A DNA stretch of 15,745 nt from Ruminococcus sp. UBA1394 (GCA_002305725.1 DBQM01000056.1:1-15745); one strand, 5' to 3'; shown: positions 1 through 6,505, counted from the first letter of the stretch. The notes: generated by a model not told the origin, from the sequence alone. Made by a program: numbers and translations.

Positions 1-56
1 TCAAGAGGTTTTGCAGGGTTGCCTTAAAAAAATTGTATGATTTTTTCAAAAAATAC

Positions 57-85
57 TTGACATGAGAATGAAAAATTGGTATAAT
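57..85 (+). promoter_or_regulatory. Promoter of perR
   Basis: The -35 box TTGACA (57-62) and the -10 box TATAAT (80-85) both match the consensus and are 17 bases apart, as expected for the housekeeping sigma factor. Transcription should start near 92, about 35 bases before the perR start codon. Confidence 0.85.
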
Positions 86-95
86 AGCAATATAC
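79..95. promoter_or_regulatory. Candidate PerR self-operator
   Basis: GTATA (79-83) and TATAC (91-95) form an inverted repeat that overlaps the -10 box and start site. The left half GTATAAT resembles half of the Bacillus PerR box, but the right half matches poorly. A second small palindrome, CTTTGCAAAG, lies at 106-115 in the leader. Self-repression is common in the family; binding here is inference. Confidence 0.35.
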
Positions 96-126
96 TAAAG
101 TTAATCTTTGCAAAGGTTTATTTTAT

Positions 127-510
127 ATGCGTTATTCAAAACAAAGGGAACTTATTTTAAATACTGTTTTACATAACCGTATTCATCCGACTGCGGAAAA
201 TGTTTATAAGCTTCTGAAGGATGATTATCCCGAGCTCAGTCTGGGTACTGTTTACAGAAATCTTAATTTTCTTGCCGAAAATAATATGCTGAAAAAAATT
301 AATGTCCCGGATGGTTCTGACCGTTTTGACGGAACACTTTCACGTCATCAGCATCTTATATGCCGGAAATGCGGAAAGGTTTCAGATATCAGCATAGATG
401 AGCTTATGGCGATAAAAAGCAGTATTCTGAAAAATACCGGCTTTGAAATTGATATAGACACTCTGGCTTTTGAAGGAATCTGCGGGGAGTGCGCTGAAAA
501 ACAACCATAA
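127..510 (+). CDS. perR: PerR-type Fur family repressor
   Basis: This encodes a 127-residue metal-dependent DNA-binding repressor of the Fur family. The N-terminal winged helix (about 1-65) carries the HPTAENVY start and the LSLGTVYRNL recognition-helix region. The C-terminal half has two CxxC pairs (C79/C82 and C119/C122) for the structural zinc. Residues H20, D68, H74, H76 and D87 line up with the five ligands of the PerR regulatory iron/manganese site, including the aspartate in RFD that separates PerR from Fur. The likely role is sensing peroxide and controlling the oxidative defence of an anaerobe. It is somewhat short for the family (usually 135-150) because the N-terminus is trimmed. 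AAAGG lies about 10 bases before the ATG. It appears to be transcribed alone. A Fur or Zur role is less likely but cannot be excluded. Confidence 0.82.
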   Translation: MRYSKQRELILNTVLHNRIHPTAENVYKLLKDDYPELSLGTVYRNLNFLAENNMLKKINVPDGSDRFDGTLSRHQHLICRKCGKVSDISIDELMAIKSSILKNTGFEIDIDTLAFEGICGECAEKQP

Positions 511-580
511 CAGAAAATGGATACTTGAAATGCTAAACAAAGTATCTTCATTGTTCTTTTCTTTCTCTATACCACATCAA

Positions 581-612
581 ACAAAAAAGCGCCTTTTGAG
601 GTGCTTTTTTGT
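581..612 (+). terminator. Terminator after perR
   Basis: ACAAAAAAGCGCCT (581-594) pairs with AGGTGCTTTTTTGT (599-612) around a TTTG loop, with one G-T pair, and the 3' arm supplies the T run. A weaker hairpin upstream (GATACTT 520-526 with AAGTATC 540-546) is followed by a T-rich stretch and may add to termination. Confidence 0.8.
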
Positions 613-630
613 TTCGCAATAAATATTAAC

Positions 631-690
631 GGCAACACCGCACAATTAACGGCTGGCGCATCTGCACGACAATAATTATGCGGTTTTGCC
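631..690. repeat. 60-bp palindromic repeat in a 5' leader
   Basis: The two ends are inverted copies: GGCAA (631-635), ACCGCA (637-642) and AATTA (644-648) pair with TTGCC (686-690), TGCGGT (679-684) and TAATT (673-677), giving 16 pairs with two mismatches and a loop of about 24 bases. The first 22 bases recur exactly at 15724-15745. It ends one base before the TGAGGAG ribosome binding site of the next gene. It is too small to encode anything. It could be a non-autonomous mobile element (MITE-like) or a REP-type hairpin; no clear target-site duplication is visible. Confidence 0.75.
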
Positions 691-702
691 TGAGGAGAAT
701 AA

Positions 703-2340
703 ATGATTTTAAAAGCTGCTGTCAAAAAAATAACGGATGCATTTGCTGAAAGTATTTATTTAAAAAAATTCCGGCGTGATATCAGAAAAAATACTGTTTA
801 CTGTCCGGTTTCAGAAATCAATATTCCTCACGGATTCAGACGGGTAAAATCTCCGTTCAATGCACAATATATTGTTACGGATTCCGGTCTGCCGCACCGC
901 TTTATAAAAAAAGCCGGACAGACTGCTGCTGTAATATGCCATTCTGCTCATACGGAATTTTTCGGGGAGTTTCAGCGGACAATACTTATGGCGGATTATC
1001 TTGTCTGTCCGGAAAATCAGAATGCTGAAACGCTGCTGGGCGAGTTTGAGGTAAAGGGGATTTTTAAGGGACAGGTCATACACGGATATGATGAGAACCT
1101 TTTTGGAAATATCATAAACGGCAGATACAAAGAAAATACTTATAAAAAGCGCAGAAAAAATGTGCTGATATATTCCGGCTCTCTTGCGCAGAACGGTCTT
1201 ACTGCGTCGCTTCTGAATCTGCTTTCCTGTCTGAAAGATGATACGGATACTGATTATATGATAACCTACCGTGAAAATTCTTTAAAAAATTCACCGGAAA
1301 GACTGCAGAAAATACCCGGACAGTTCCGGAGAGTACCTGTTGCCGGAGACTTTTGTCCGTCGGTTTCCGAGCTGATATGCTACATTCTTTATTTTAAGTT
1401 TAACATTTCATGGAAACCTGTTTCAGAAAGGCTTGACCGTTTTTTCAAAAGGGAATGGCGGCGGCTTTTCGGCGGAATTGATGTAGATACTGCTATACAG
1501 TTTTCCGGCTATGAATACGGCGTTATAAAGCTTTTTGAACAGTTTGACGGAAAAAGAATAATTTTTGTCCATAACGATATGGTTTCGGAAATAAAGTACC
1601 GCCATAATCAACACTTGCTTACTCTCAGAAAAGCATACCGCAGCTATGACACCGTTGCTCTTGTGACTGAGGATATGAGGGAAAGTACACTTGAAATAAG
1701 CGGAACGGATAAAAATATGACAGTCATTCCGAACTGTCATGATTATAAATCGGTCATTGAAAAATCACTTATGCCTGTGGAATTTCAGCCGGAAACGGAG
1801 TGCAATATTTCTTCAGGGGAACTTACAGAGATACTTGATTCGGATATGGACAAGTTTATAACCATCGGCAGATTTTCTCCGGAAAAGGCACATCTGCGGC
1901 TGATTGACGCATTCAGCGATTACTGCCGTCTGTATCCCGACAGGGAAACCTGCCTTATCATTATCGGCGGCAGGGGAGAGCTTTATGAGCAGACTGTAAA
2001 ATACGCAGAAAAAACAGGGCTTAGAATCATTCTGATACGCTCAATGGAAAACCCTATGCCGGTACTGAAAAAATGCAGTCTGTTCATGCTGCCTTCGGAA
2101 TATGAGGGACTTGGACTGGTCCTTCTGGAAGCTGATACCCTTGGAATACCGGTTTTTGCAACGGATATTCCTGGACCGGGGTGCTTTCTGAAACAATACG
2201 GCGGACTGCTGACAGAAAACAGCAGAGAGGGTATTTTAAAGGGTATGACATATTATAATGAGGGGAAAATACAGCCTTTAAACATAGATTACGAGAAATA
2301 CAACAAATCATCGGCTGAACGTTTTAAAAATATTTTATGA
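703..2340 (+). CDS. Two-part GT-B glycosyltransferase (GT4-like, wall/capsule polymer)
   Basis: The 545-residue protein has two regions. Residues 60-135, with QRTILMADYLVCPE and GQVIHGYDENLF, resemble the N-terminal half of CDP-glycerol glycerophosphotransferase (TagF)-like proteins. From NVLIYSGSLAQNGLTASLLN (about 153-172) onward it follows GT4-type enzymes. The C-terminal nucleotide-sugar domain shows GRFSPEKAH (389-397, phosphate-binding R390 and K395) and an EX7E motif (E468, E476) in SEYEGLGLVLLEAD. It has no signal peptide or membrane span, so it should act at the inner membrane face, adding sugars to an anionic wall or capsule polymer. The TagF-like part lacks the usual TWHG motif (CHSAH instead), so it may only bind acceptor or partner. 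GAGGAG precedes the ATG at good spacing. It leads a run with two genes 11 and 12 bases apart. The exact substrate is unknown. Confidence 0.72.
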   Translation: MILKAAVKKITDAFAESIYLKKFRRDIRKNTVYCPVSEINIPHGFRRVKSPFNAQYIVTDSGLPHRFIKKAGQTAAVICHSAHTEFFGEFQRTILMADYLVCPENQNAETLLGEFEVKGIFKGQVIHGYDENLFGNIINGRYKENTYKKRRKNVLIYSGSLAQNGLTASLLNLLSCLKDDTDTDYMITYRENSLKNSPERLQKIPGQFRRVPVAGDFCPSVSELICYILYFKFNISWKPVSERLDRFFKREWRRLFGGIDVDTAIQFSGYEYGVIKLFEQFDGKRIIFVHNDMVSEIKYRHNQHLLTLRKAYRSYDTVALVTEDMRESTLEISGTDKNMTVIPNCHDYKSVIEKSLMPVEFQPETECNISSGELTEILDSDMDKFITIGRFSPEKAHLRLIDAFSDYCRLYPDRETCLIIIGGRGELYEQTVKYAEKTGLRIILIRSMENPMPVLKKCSLFMLPSEYEGLGLVLLEADTLGIPVFATDIPGPGCFLKQYGGLLTENSREGILKGMTYYNEGKIQPLNIDYEKYNKSSAERFKNIL

Positions 2341-2351
2341 GGTAAACTGCT

Positions 2352-3182
2352 ATGAAAAAAATAACAAGACTTATCCCGGCACTTCTCATGTCCGCAGCAA
2401 TTCTGCTGAACATTTCGGGTACAATTGTATCTGCAGAGTTCAGCGACAGCGGAAAGCACTGGTATTATTCAGACGACGTGTCCTTTAAATACTGGGGACT
2501 TACTGAGGTAAACGAAAACGGCATACCCGTTGACAGCGAAACTCTCAGCAACATCAACTTTGACGGCGCAACTCCTGCAAGCACCTTTAAAATCGGACAG
2601 GAGGACTATTTAGTTACAGCGTATGTATATGAAGTGCCGACAAATATAAATGTGAAGATAAGCATGAGAGGCGATGTGACTTCTGACGGAAAAGTTAATA
2701 TTTATGATACGATAGATATATGCAAAATGATTCTTCAGCAGACGGTTGTTGATCAGTCTGAAGAGATAAAGCAGCGTGATGAATTTATAAATGAGGTTTT
2801 CCGCCTTGTCAATGTTGAGAGGGCATCAGCCGGGCTTAAACCGCTTACGCTTGATACAAGACTGTGTACTGCCGCTCAGAAAAGAGCAGTCGAGATATCC
2901 ACACAAACGGATATTGAGCATACAAGACCGAACGGCACAAGCTGTTTTACAGTCCTTGATGAAATGAACATTCCATACTATTATGCCGGCGAAAATATTG
3001 CCGGAGGATATCTGACGCCGGAGGCTGTTGTGCAGGGCTGGATGAATTCTGAGGGACACCGTGCAAATATCCTTGACCCTTATTTCAACAAAATCGGCAT
3101 AGGCTTTTATAAAAAGGACAACAGCACTTATCAGTATTACTGGAGCCAGTTCTTTATTCAGGACGAAGACGGCGTTAACTAA
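2352..3182 (+). CDS. Secreted CAP-domain protein with single dockerin-like repeat
   Basis: The 276-residue protein begins with a typical signal peptide (KK, hydrophobic 7-26, likely cut after VSA at 28). Residues 30-105 are an unrecognised region rich in aromatic and acidic residues. Residues 107-128, beginning GDVTSDGKVNIYD, match one calcium-binding dockerin type I segment with its following helix; a true dockerin has two, and I see only one. Residues 145-270 form a CAP (SCP/PR-1) domain with VNVERASAGLKPL, H190, GENIA with E214, and SEGHRANIL with E234 and H236, the usual CAP tetrad. The role is extracellular, perhaps linked to the cell wall or a scaffold; bacterial CAP proteins rarely have a proven activity. 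The start has GAGG overlapping the stop of the glycosyltransferase gene, 11 bases away, so the two are cotranscribed. Confidence 0.82.
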   Translation: MKKITRLIPALLMSAAILLNISGTIVSAEFSDSGKHWYYSDDVSFKYWGLTEVNENGIPVDSETLSNINFDGATPASTFKIGQEDYLVTAYVYEVPTNINVKISMRGDVTSDGKVNIYDTIDICKMILQQTVVDQSEEIKQRDEFINEVFRLVNVERASAGLKPLTLDTRLCTAAQKRAVEISTQTDIEHTRPNGTSCFTVLDEMNIPYYYAGENIAGGYLTPEAVVQGWMNSEGHRANILDPYFNKIGIGFYKKDNSTYQYYWSQFFIQDEDGVN

Positions 3183-3194
3183 CAGGAGCATTAT

Positions 3195-3962
3195 ATGATT
3201 TTAACAATTGAGATTGGAAATACCAATATTGTTGCGGGGTGCTGCAAAGACGATAAAATGATATTTGTCGAAAGGCTTTCCACACACATAAGACAAACTG
3301 CCCTTGAATATGCAGTATCTTTCAAGAATATTCTGGAGCTTTATGAGATAGGCGTCGAAAAAATAAACGGCTGTATAATTTCATCGGTTGTTCCGTCGGA
3401 AACGCCTGTTGTCAGAGAGGCACTTGAAAAAATCATTCACAAAAAGGTTATGGTTTTAGGACCGGGAATCAAGACAGGGCTCAGCATAATAATTGACAAT
3501 CCGGCACAGCTCGGGGCAAATCTTGTTGCAGGAGCGGTTGCAGGAATAAGCCAGTACGGCGCACCGCTGATAATTTTTGATATGGGTACTGCCACAACTG
3601 TTTCAGTTATTGACAGAAATAAAAATTATATAGGCGGCATGATTCTGACTGGTGTTTCAACTGCTCTGGAGGCACTTATCAGCAAGACTTCACTTCTCCA
3701 GAGCGTCGCTATGGAAACACCTAAAAAGATGATAGGCAGCAATACTGCTGACTGCATAAAAAGCGGGGCGATATTCGGTACAGCTGCTGCGATAGACGGA
3801 ATAATTGACAGGCTGGAAGAAGAACTCGGCTGTCATGCAAAGGTTGTTTCCACCGGAATGACGGCGGAAAGTATCGTGCCGTATTGCCGTCATGATATCA
3901 TCATAGACAATGAACTGCTTATAAAGGGGCTTGTTGAGATCTATAATAAAAATAAGGTTTGA
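3195..3962 (+). CDS. coaX: Type III pantothenate kinase (CoaX-like), altered GAD motif
   Basis: This 255-residue protein belongs to the CoaX family of the ASKHA fold, which phosphorylates pantothenate with ATP as the first step of coenzyme A synthesis in the cytoplasm. Seen motifs are IEIGNTN (5-11, phosphate loop), LGPGIKTGL (88-96), FDMGTATT (128-135) and the GGMILTG region. Two key positions differ from the family pattern: residue 6 is Glu instead of Asp, and residue 109 is Asn in LGANLVAG where family members have GAD, whose Asp is regarded as the catalytic base. It may therefore be weak, inactive or repurposed. It lies 12 bases after the CAP gene with AGGAG at good spacing, so it is cotranscribed with envelope genes rather than with other CoA genes. 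Length is normal. The family call is firm; activity is uncertain. Confidence 0.85.
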   Translation: MILTIEIGNTNIVAGCCKDDKMIFVERLSTHIRQTALEYAVSFKNILELYEIGVEKINGCIISSVVPSETPVVREALEKIIHKKVMVLGPGIKTGLSIIIDNPAQLGANLVAGAVAGISQYGAPLIIFDMGTATTVSVIDRNKNYIGGMILTGVSTALEALISKTSLLQSVAMETPKKMIGSNTADCIKSGAIFGTAAAIDGIIDRLEEELGCHAKVVSTGMTAESIVPYCRHDIIIDNELLIKGLVEIYNKNKV

Positions 3963-4009
3963 CTGAAAAAATCCAGTTTAAACACATACAATAAAAATCT
4001 TAAAAATAA

Positions 4010-4030
4010 CGGGCGACCAGTGGTCGCCCG
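4010..4030. terminator. Perfect GC-rich hairpin between convergent genes
   Basis: CGGGCGACC (4010-4018) pairs with GGTCGCCCG (4022-4030) around a three-base loop. On the minus strand it is followed by TTATTTTTAAGATTTTTATT, so it fits a terminator for the DUF1847 gene; on the plus strand the following T run begins about 17 bases later. Confidence 0.7.
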
Positions 4031-4062
4031 AATACTTGAAAATATACTTTTTTTACATTCTG

Positions 4063-4090
4063 TACTGCTGAATTTCAGCAGTATTTTTTT
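4063..4090 (+). terminator. Terminator of the glycosyltransferase-CAP-coaX operon
   Basis: TACTGCTGA (4063-4071) pairs with TCAGCAGTA (4075-4083) and is followed at once by seven T residues. The T run overlaps the stop codon of the opposing DUF1847 gene. Confidence 0.82.
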
Positions 4091-4694
4091 ATTTCTTTTC
4101 GGGGAAAAAGCGGTTTTTCATAAAATTGTCGCACATATAAACTCCGCCGAGAGGATTGTGTGCCAGAACCCTGTCCTTGACAACAAGGACGGAAACAGGT
4201 GCCTGGGAATATTTTATGAAAAGGGTATCATGGCCTACGCAAAGTCCTACGACAACATTAAGGTCTGTTTTGGCTTTGTTGAGGTATTCAGCCTGCGCTA
4301 TCGGATTGCACATTATCGGAGCTTTATCATTTTCAATTCCGAGTATTTCCTTTTTTGACGGACTTCCTATTTTGCATATCACAGATTCGGTTTCAAATCC
4401 GTTATAGCTGAAAATACGCTCAATAACAGCTGCCTCCTCAGAAAGAGCAATGCAGAAGGCTAACCCGATTTTTTTAAAACCACAGCCTTCTGCAAACTTC
4501 ATTGTTTCTTCTATTCGTGTATTTGTGTAATCGGTTGAAAGATATCCAGACACCGTTGCCATTTCAAGATTTCCTTTTTCAAGGTAACGGCTGTGGAGCT
4601 CCTCAAAGTTTCCCTCAGCGGTGGGACAGCCTTTGGGAAAAGGTTTTCCGTTTCCGCTGCACGCATGAACCTGACATTTTGCACAGAACAGCAT
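4089..4694 (-). CDS. DUF1847 cysteine-rich metal-binding protein
   Basis: This 201-residue protein matches what I know of the DUF1847 family, small cysteine-rich proteins of anaerobes with a presumed metal or redox role and no established function. The N-terminus has C4, C7, C12 and C23 (CAKCQVHAC then KGCP), which could hold zinc or an iron-sulfur cluster. Further cysteines are C71, C81, C107, C129, C152 and C188. Family-like blocks are FKKIGLAFCIALSEEA (73-88) and VVGLCVGHDTLFIKYSQAPV (148-167), then LVVKDRVLAHNPLGG. There is no signal peptide, so it is cytoplasmic. GAAAGGA lies about 11 bases before the ATG. It is transcribed alone from a promoter at 4823-4851, with a structured leader between. 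The function is not known. Confidence 0.82.
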   Translation of the reverse strand: MLFCAKCQVHACSGNGKPFPKGCPTAEGNFEELHSRYLEKGNLEMATVSGYLSTDYTNTRIEETMKFAEGCGFKKIGLAFCIALSEEAAVIERIFSYNGFETESVICKIGSPSKKEILGIENDKAPIMCNPIAQAEYLNKAKTDLNVVVGLCVGHDTLFIKYSQAPVSVLVVKDRVLAHNPLGGVYMCDNFMKNRFFPEKK

Positions 4695-4715
4695 TTTTTA
4701 TCATATCCTTTCAAA

Positions 4716-4786
4716 TTGGTTTAAGGCAATATCATACAAAACCAATGTGCTGGAGCACATTAAAATCTTGGTGGGGCTTGCCTTAA
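4716..4786 (-). promoter_or_regulatory. Structured leader of the DUF1847 gene, possible RNA switch
   Basis: Given in plus-strand coordinates, TTAAGGCAA (4721-4729) and TTGCCTTAA (4778-4786) close a large hairpin with a perfect inner stem, AATGTGCT (4744-4751) with AGCACATT (4754-4761). In the mRNA the inner stem can be extended by pairing ACCAA (from 4768-4772) with TTGGT (from 4741-4745). The same TTGGTTT can instead pair with a second AAACCAA (from 4716-4722), which sits next to the ribosome binding site and breaks the closing helix. Two exclusive structures next to a start are typical of translational switches. It could also be a MITE remnant. Confidence 0.5.
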
Positions 4787-4822
4787 TTTTATTAAGCAGT
4801 TTTTCAGAGTTACTGCGCTTAA

Positions 4823-4851
4823 AGTATATCATATTTTATTTTCTTAGGCAA
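4823..4851 (-). promoter_or_regulatory. Promoter of the DUF1847 gene
   Basis: Read on the minus strand, TTGCCT (4851-4846) and TATACT (4828-4823) are 17 bases apart, with TGA just before the -10 box as an extended -10 element. Transcription would start near 4816, giving a leader of roughly 120 bases. Confidence 0.5.
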
Positions 4852-5003
4852 GCACAGATATATAGTTTAAAAAATTAAAATACGGAAAAAGACAATTTTA
4901 AATATATTAAACAGAAATTAATTATGTAAAAAGTAAATATCACAGAAAAAAATTCGCAGAAATCGGCAAAAAACAAAATTATTTTTATTTTTTTGAAATT
5001 TAG
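4852..5003. other. AT-rich intergenic DNA, no gene
   Basis: This very AT-rich stretch has many A and T tracts and stop codons in all frames. I see no gene or clear repeat in it. Because it lies directly upstream of the ureide operon promoter, it could hold UP-element sequence or binding sites for the Lrp protein encoded in that operon; that is inference. Confidence 0.5.
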
Positions 5004-5032
5004 TTGACTTTATTGCGATTTGCGAGTATCAT
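5004..5032 (+). promoter_or_regulatory. Promoter of the hydantoin/ureide operon
   Basis: TTGACT (5004-5009) and TATCAT (5027-5032) are separated by 17 bases. Start of transcription would be near 5039-5040, which leaves an untranslated leader of about 200 bases before the first gene. Confidence 0.7.
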
Positions 5033-5040
5033 ATAAGCAT

Positions 5041-5109
5041 AAAATAAATTTGCAGAGCAAACCGAAAAAAATAAAGTCTGGAAGTTTGAATCTTAAACAA
5101 ATTTATTTT
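5041..5109 (+). promoter_or_regulatory. Leader domain closed by a 12-bp helix, possible aptamer
   Basis: AAAATAAATTTG (5041-5052) is perfectly complementary to CAAATTTATTTT (5098-5109) and begins right at the predicted transcript start. The enclosed 45 bases can form an H-type pseudoknot: CAGA (5053-5056) with TCTG (5077-5080), and CAAAC (5058-5062) with GTTTG (5084-5088), with an A-rich loop. This is the shape of a small ligand-binding domain placed before a terminator-like hairpin. I do not recognise it as a known riboswitch class. The helix is AT-only except at one end, so chance pairing in AT-rich DNA must be excluded. Confidence 0.4.
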
Positions 5110-5138
5110 AACTTGAATTTAATGCACTGAATTAGCAA

Positions 5139-5186
5139 CGGCGCTGTTTATTTCCTTAACCGGAATAGCAGCGCCGATTTTGTTTT
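5139..5186 (+). terminator. Terminator-like hairpin in the operon leader (attenuator)
   Basis: CGGCGCTG (5139-5146) pairs perfectly with CAGCGCCG (5169-5176); inside, TTCC and GGAA extend the stem, and ATTTTGTTTT (5177-5186) follows. It has the form of an intrinsic terminator but lies between the promoter and the first gene, with no upstream plus-strand gene left to terminate, so attenuation is the simplest role. Confidence 0.65.
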
Positions 5187-5240
5187 CCGGGCGTTAAATG
5201 TTGTGGTAAGAAAAGAAAAAAGAAAAAAGGAGTAATGGTT

Positions 5241-6410
5241 ATGAAAAAGAAAGTTTTATCCGCTGTACTGGCAACTTTATTGGCAGGTGTAATGTTCACC
5301 GGCTGCGGTGATTCATCATCATCGTCATCATCAACAGCAGGTTCATCAGAAGCCGGCAGCGCTGCAGAATCATCAGCAGATGTTTCAGAACTTCAGGCAA
5401 AGCTTGATGCATATAAAGGTCTTCCGGAATTTGATACAGCAGCATTTGAAGGCGAGGCTTTTGACGCAAAGACTGCAATGGCAGGAAAGAAATGGCTGAC
5501 TATTCCGGGCACAAGCTCAAACCCGTTTAACCAGACCATTTGTGAACAGATCTGCGAGATTGCCGGCAAGGTAGGATTTATCTGTGACCTCCTTGACAAC
5601 CAGGGCGCAGCAGAAGAACATATTGCCGGACTGAACAGTGCTTCTCAGAAGGGTTATTCACTGGTTGACCTTCAGGCAGGTCCTACACCGGAAACACTCG
5701 GCGCACAGATTCAGGAATGTATGGACGCAGGCGTTAAGGTCGTAACATCACACCTTACAGGTTATGAACAGGAAGTTTCACCGATTTCCGCAAATATGGG
5801 TGCCGGTTACTACGATGTTGCACAGCTGCTTTCTGACTGGGTAATCGTAAATGCCGGAACAGACGCAAAGGTTCTGGTCGTAGTTTCAGAGGAAATCACA
5901 TCAACACTTTCAATGGAAAACGGTATCAAGGACGAATTTGCAAAATATGCGCCTGACGCATCAGTTGATTTTGTAAACGTTGCTATCGTTGACTGGGGTT
6001 CAAAATGTCAGAGTGAAACAGAAAACTATCTGTCAGCTCATCCGGATACAGATTATATCATCTCAATCTATGACTCAGCTACACAGTATATCGTTCCTGC
6101 CGTTAAGTCAACAGGTTCATCTGCGAAGATCGTTGCCTATAACGGAACACCGTTTGCAGTTGACTATGTAAAGACAGGCGATATTGAAATGCTTCTCGGT
6201 GAGGACTTACAGACAATTGCATATGCAACAGTTGACTTTGAAATGAGAACTGCTCTTGATATGCCGATTGTTGAAGAACCTACACTTCTTCGTATGTGGA
6301 CAAGTGAAAACGTTGACGAGGCTCTTAATGCAGACGGCAAGTGTGAATACGGTATCGGTTACGGCGATTCAGCTAAACTGGCGTACGAAAGCCTCTGGGG
6401 ACTCAGCTGA
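5241..6410 (+). CDS. ABC substrate-binding lipoprotein (sugar/ureide type)
   Basis: This is the extracellular binding protein of an ABC importer of the ribose (CUT2) class, family Peripla_BP_4. A lipoprotein signal peptide (KKK, hydrophobic stretch, then VMFTGC) ends at a cysteine for lipid anchoring. It is followed by a serine-rich linker coded by TCA repeats, a short coiled region (ELQAKLDAYKG) and the two-lobed binding domain, starting near KWLTIPGTSSNPFNQTICEQ. An ATG at 5235 is only two bases from the AAGGAG site (5227-5232), whereas the ATG at 5241 has eight bases, so I chose 5241 (389 residues). It heads the operon and a hairpin after it probably keeps its transcript abundant. The neighbours point to hydantoins or other cyclic ureides as ligand, not sugars; that is inference from context. 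Confidence 0.8.
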   Translation: MKKKVLSAVLATLLAGVMFTGCGDSSSSSSSTAGSSEAGSAAESSADVSELQAKLDAYKGLPEFDTAAFEGEAFDAKTAMAGKKWLTIPGTSSNPFNQTICEQICEIAGKVGFICDLLDNQGAAEEHIAGLNSASQKGYSLVDLQAGPTPETLGAQIQECMDAGVKVVTSHLTGYEQEVSPISANMGAGYYDVAQLLSDWVIVNAGTDAKVLVVVSEEITSTLSMENGIKDEFAKYAPDASVDFVNVAIVDWGSKCQSETENYLSAHPDTDYIISIYDSATQYIVPAVKSTGSSAKIVAYNGTPFAVDYVKTGDIEMLLGEDLQTIAYATVDFEMRTALDMPIVEEPTLLRMWTSENVDEALNADGKCEYGIGYGDSAKLAYESLWGLS

Positions 6411-6440
6411 TATAATTAGATTTTGATATTTTAAATGTTG

Positions 6441-6466
6441 CAGAGCAGACAAAATTGTCTGCTCTG
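6441..6466 (+). other. Perfect intercistronic hairpin after the binding-protein gene
   Basis: CAGAGCAGACAA (6441-6452) is fully complementary to TTGTCTGCTCTG (6455-6466). No T run follows, so it is not a classical terminator. Such hairpins between binding-protein and ATPase genes often protect the upstream mRNA from 3' decay and raise binding-protein level. Confidence 0.7.
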
Positions 6467-6505
6467 TAAATCCCTTAAATAAAAATGCAAAGGGGTGTTG
6501 AAAAA

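Noticed and set aside
631..690. CRISPR repeat
   Set aside because: Only one full copy is present, there are no regular spacers and no cas genes; the structure is an inverted-repeat hairpin.
4020..4358. Plus-strand frame of 112 codons opposite the DUF1847 gene
   Set aside because: It starts inside a terminator hairpin and is the reverse of a gene with clear family motifs.
5169..5186. Leader hairpin as the terminator of an upstream gene
   Set aside because: The nearest plus-strand gene upstream is coaX, which already has a terminator at 4063-4090, and a promoter lies between; attenuation fits better.
5296..5499. Histidine- and glutamine-rich frames on both strands near the start of the lipoprotein gene
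   Set aside because: They are other-frame readings of the TCA serine repeats in the linker of the binding protein.
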